13,568 bases of DNA. Origin: Blastocatellia bacterium (GTDB taxonomy: Bacteria; Acidobacteriota; Blastocatellia; Pyrinomonadales; Pyrinomonadaceae). The notes under the pieces are model-generated. The model was not told the origin of the DNA, did no database searches, and saw only the letters and a program-made list of their open reading frames with translations. The stretch covers positions 20,414-33,981 of the forward strand of contig DNNE01000159.1 in assembly GCA_003487805.1 (NCBI GenBank), given 5' to 3'. This document shows positions 13,566 to 13,568 of this stretch, piece by piece (position 1 is the first letter of the stretch; each line of letters begins with the position of its first letter). A program made the position numbers and the translations under genes.

Positions 13566-13568
13566 ACG

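Overview
The window (about 13.6 kb, moderate GC) looks like chromosomal DNA of an Acidobacteriota bacterium, probably of the Blastocatellia/Pyrinomonadales type. This is inferred from gene content: PEGA-domain proteins, a secreted beta-helix/Calx-beta/DUF4214 protein, a Reg_prop propeller sensor, and several signal-peptide-bearing hydrolases with DUF3471-like tails. No rRNA, tRNA, CRISPR array or transposase was seen.

Left part (1-1904, + strand): the 3' end of an unrecognised gene, then two related exported proteins. The first (372-1183) is split into two frames and lacks the hydrophobic segment that its neighbour (1248-1904) still has at the same place. The second gene's Shine-Dalgarno sequence lies inside a 13-bp stem-loop. 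Middle (2001-6854, - strand): a small coiled-coil protein built on six Trp-containing heptads encoded by a 21-bp tandem repeat, then a roughly 1036-residue secreted beta-helix/Calx-beta/DUF4214 protein broken by one extra base, then the N-terminal stub of a Reg_prop propeller sensor broken at an A7 run.

Right part (6901-13568, genes on - strand): read in the direction of transcription, an S9-family oligopeptidase, a TetR regulator with a two-lobed retropepsin-like protease 28 nt downstream, an AraC regulator and a class C beta-lactamase-like serine hydrolase. These genes are all intact. The TetR gene has a strong inverted repeat just upstream of its start, probably its own operator. The aspartyl protease and the serine hydrolase end in similar DUF3471-like tails, and all three hydrolases carry signal peptides, so the segment reads as a regulated set of exported hydrolases.

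The least explained signals are a structured intergenic element with two stem-loops (6901-7066) and its partial second copy after the aspartyl protease (9444-9539). The two share a hairpin at nearly the same spacing from a conserved motif. Their codon-level differences are largely synonymous, so they may be short coding remnants or copies of a dispersed element. No clearly new defence or mobile system is visible.
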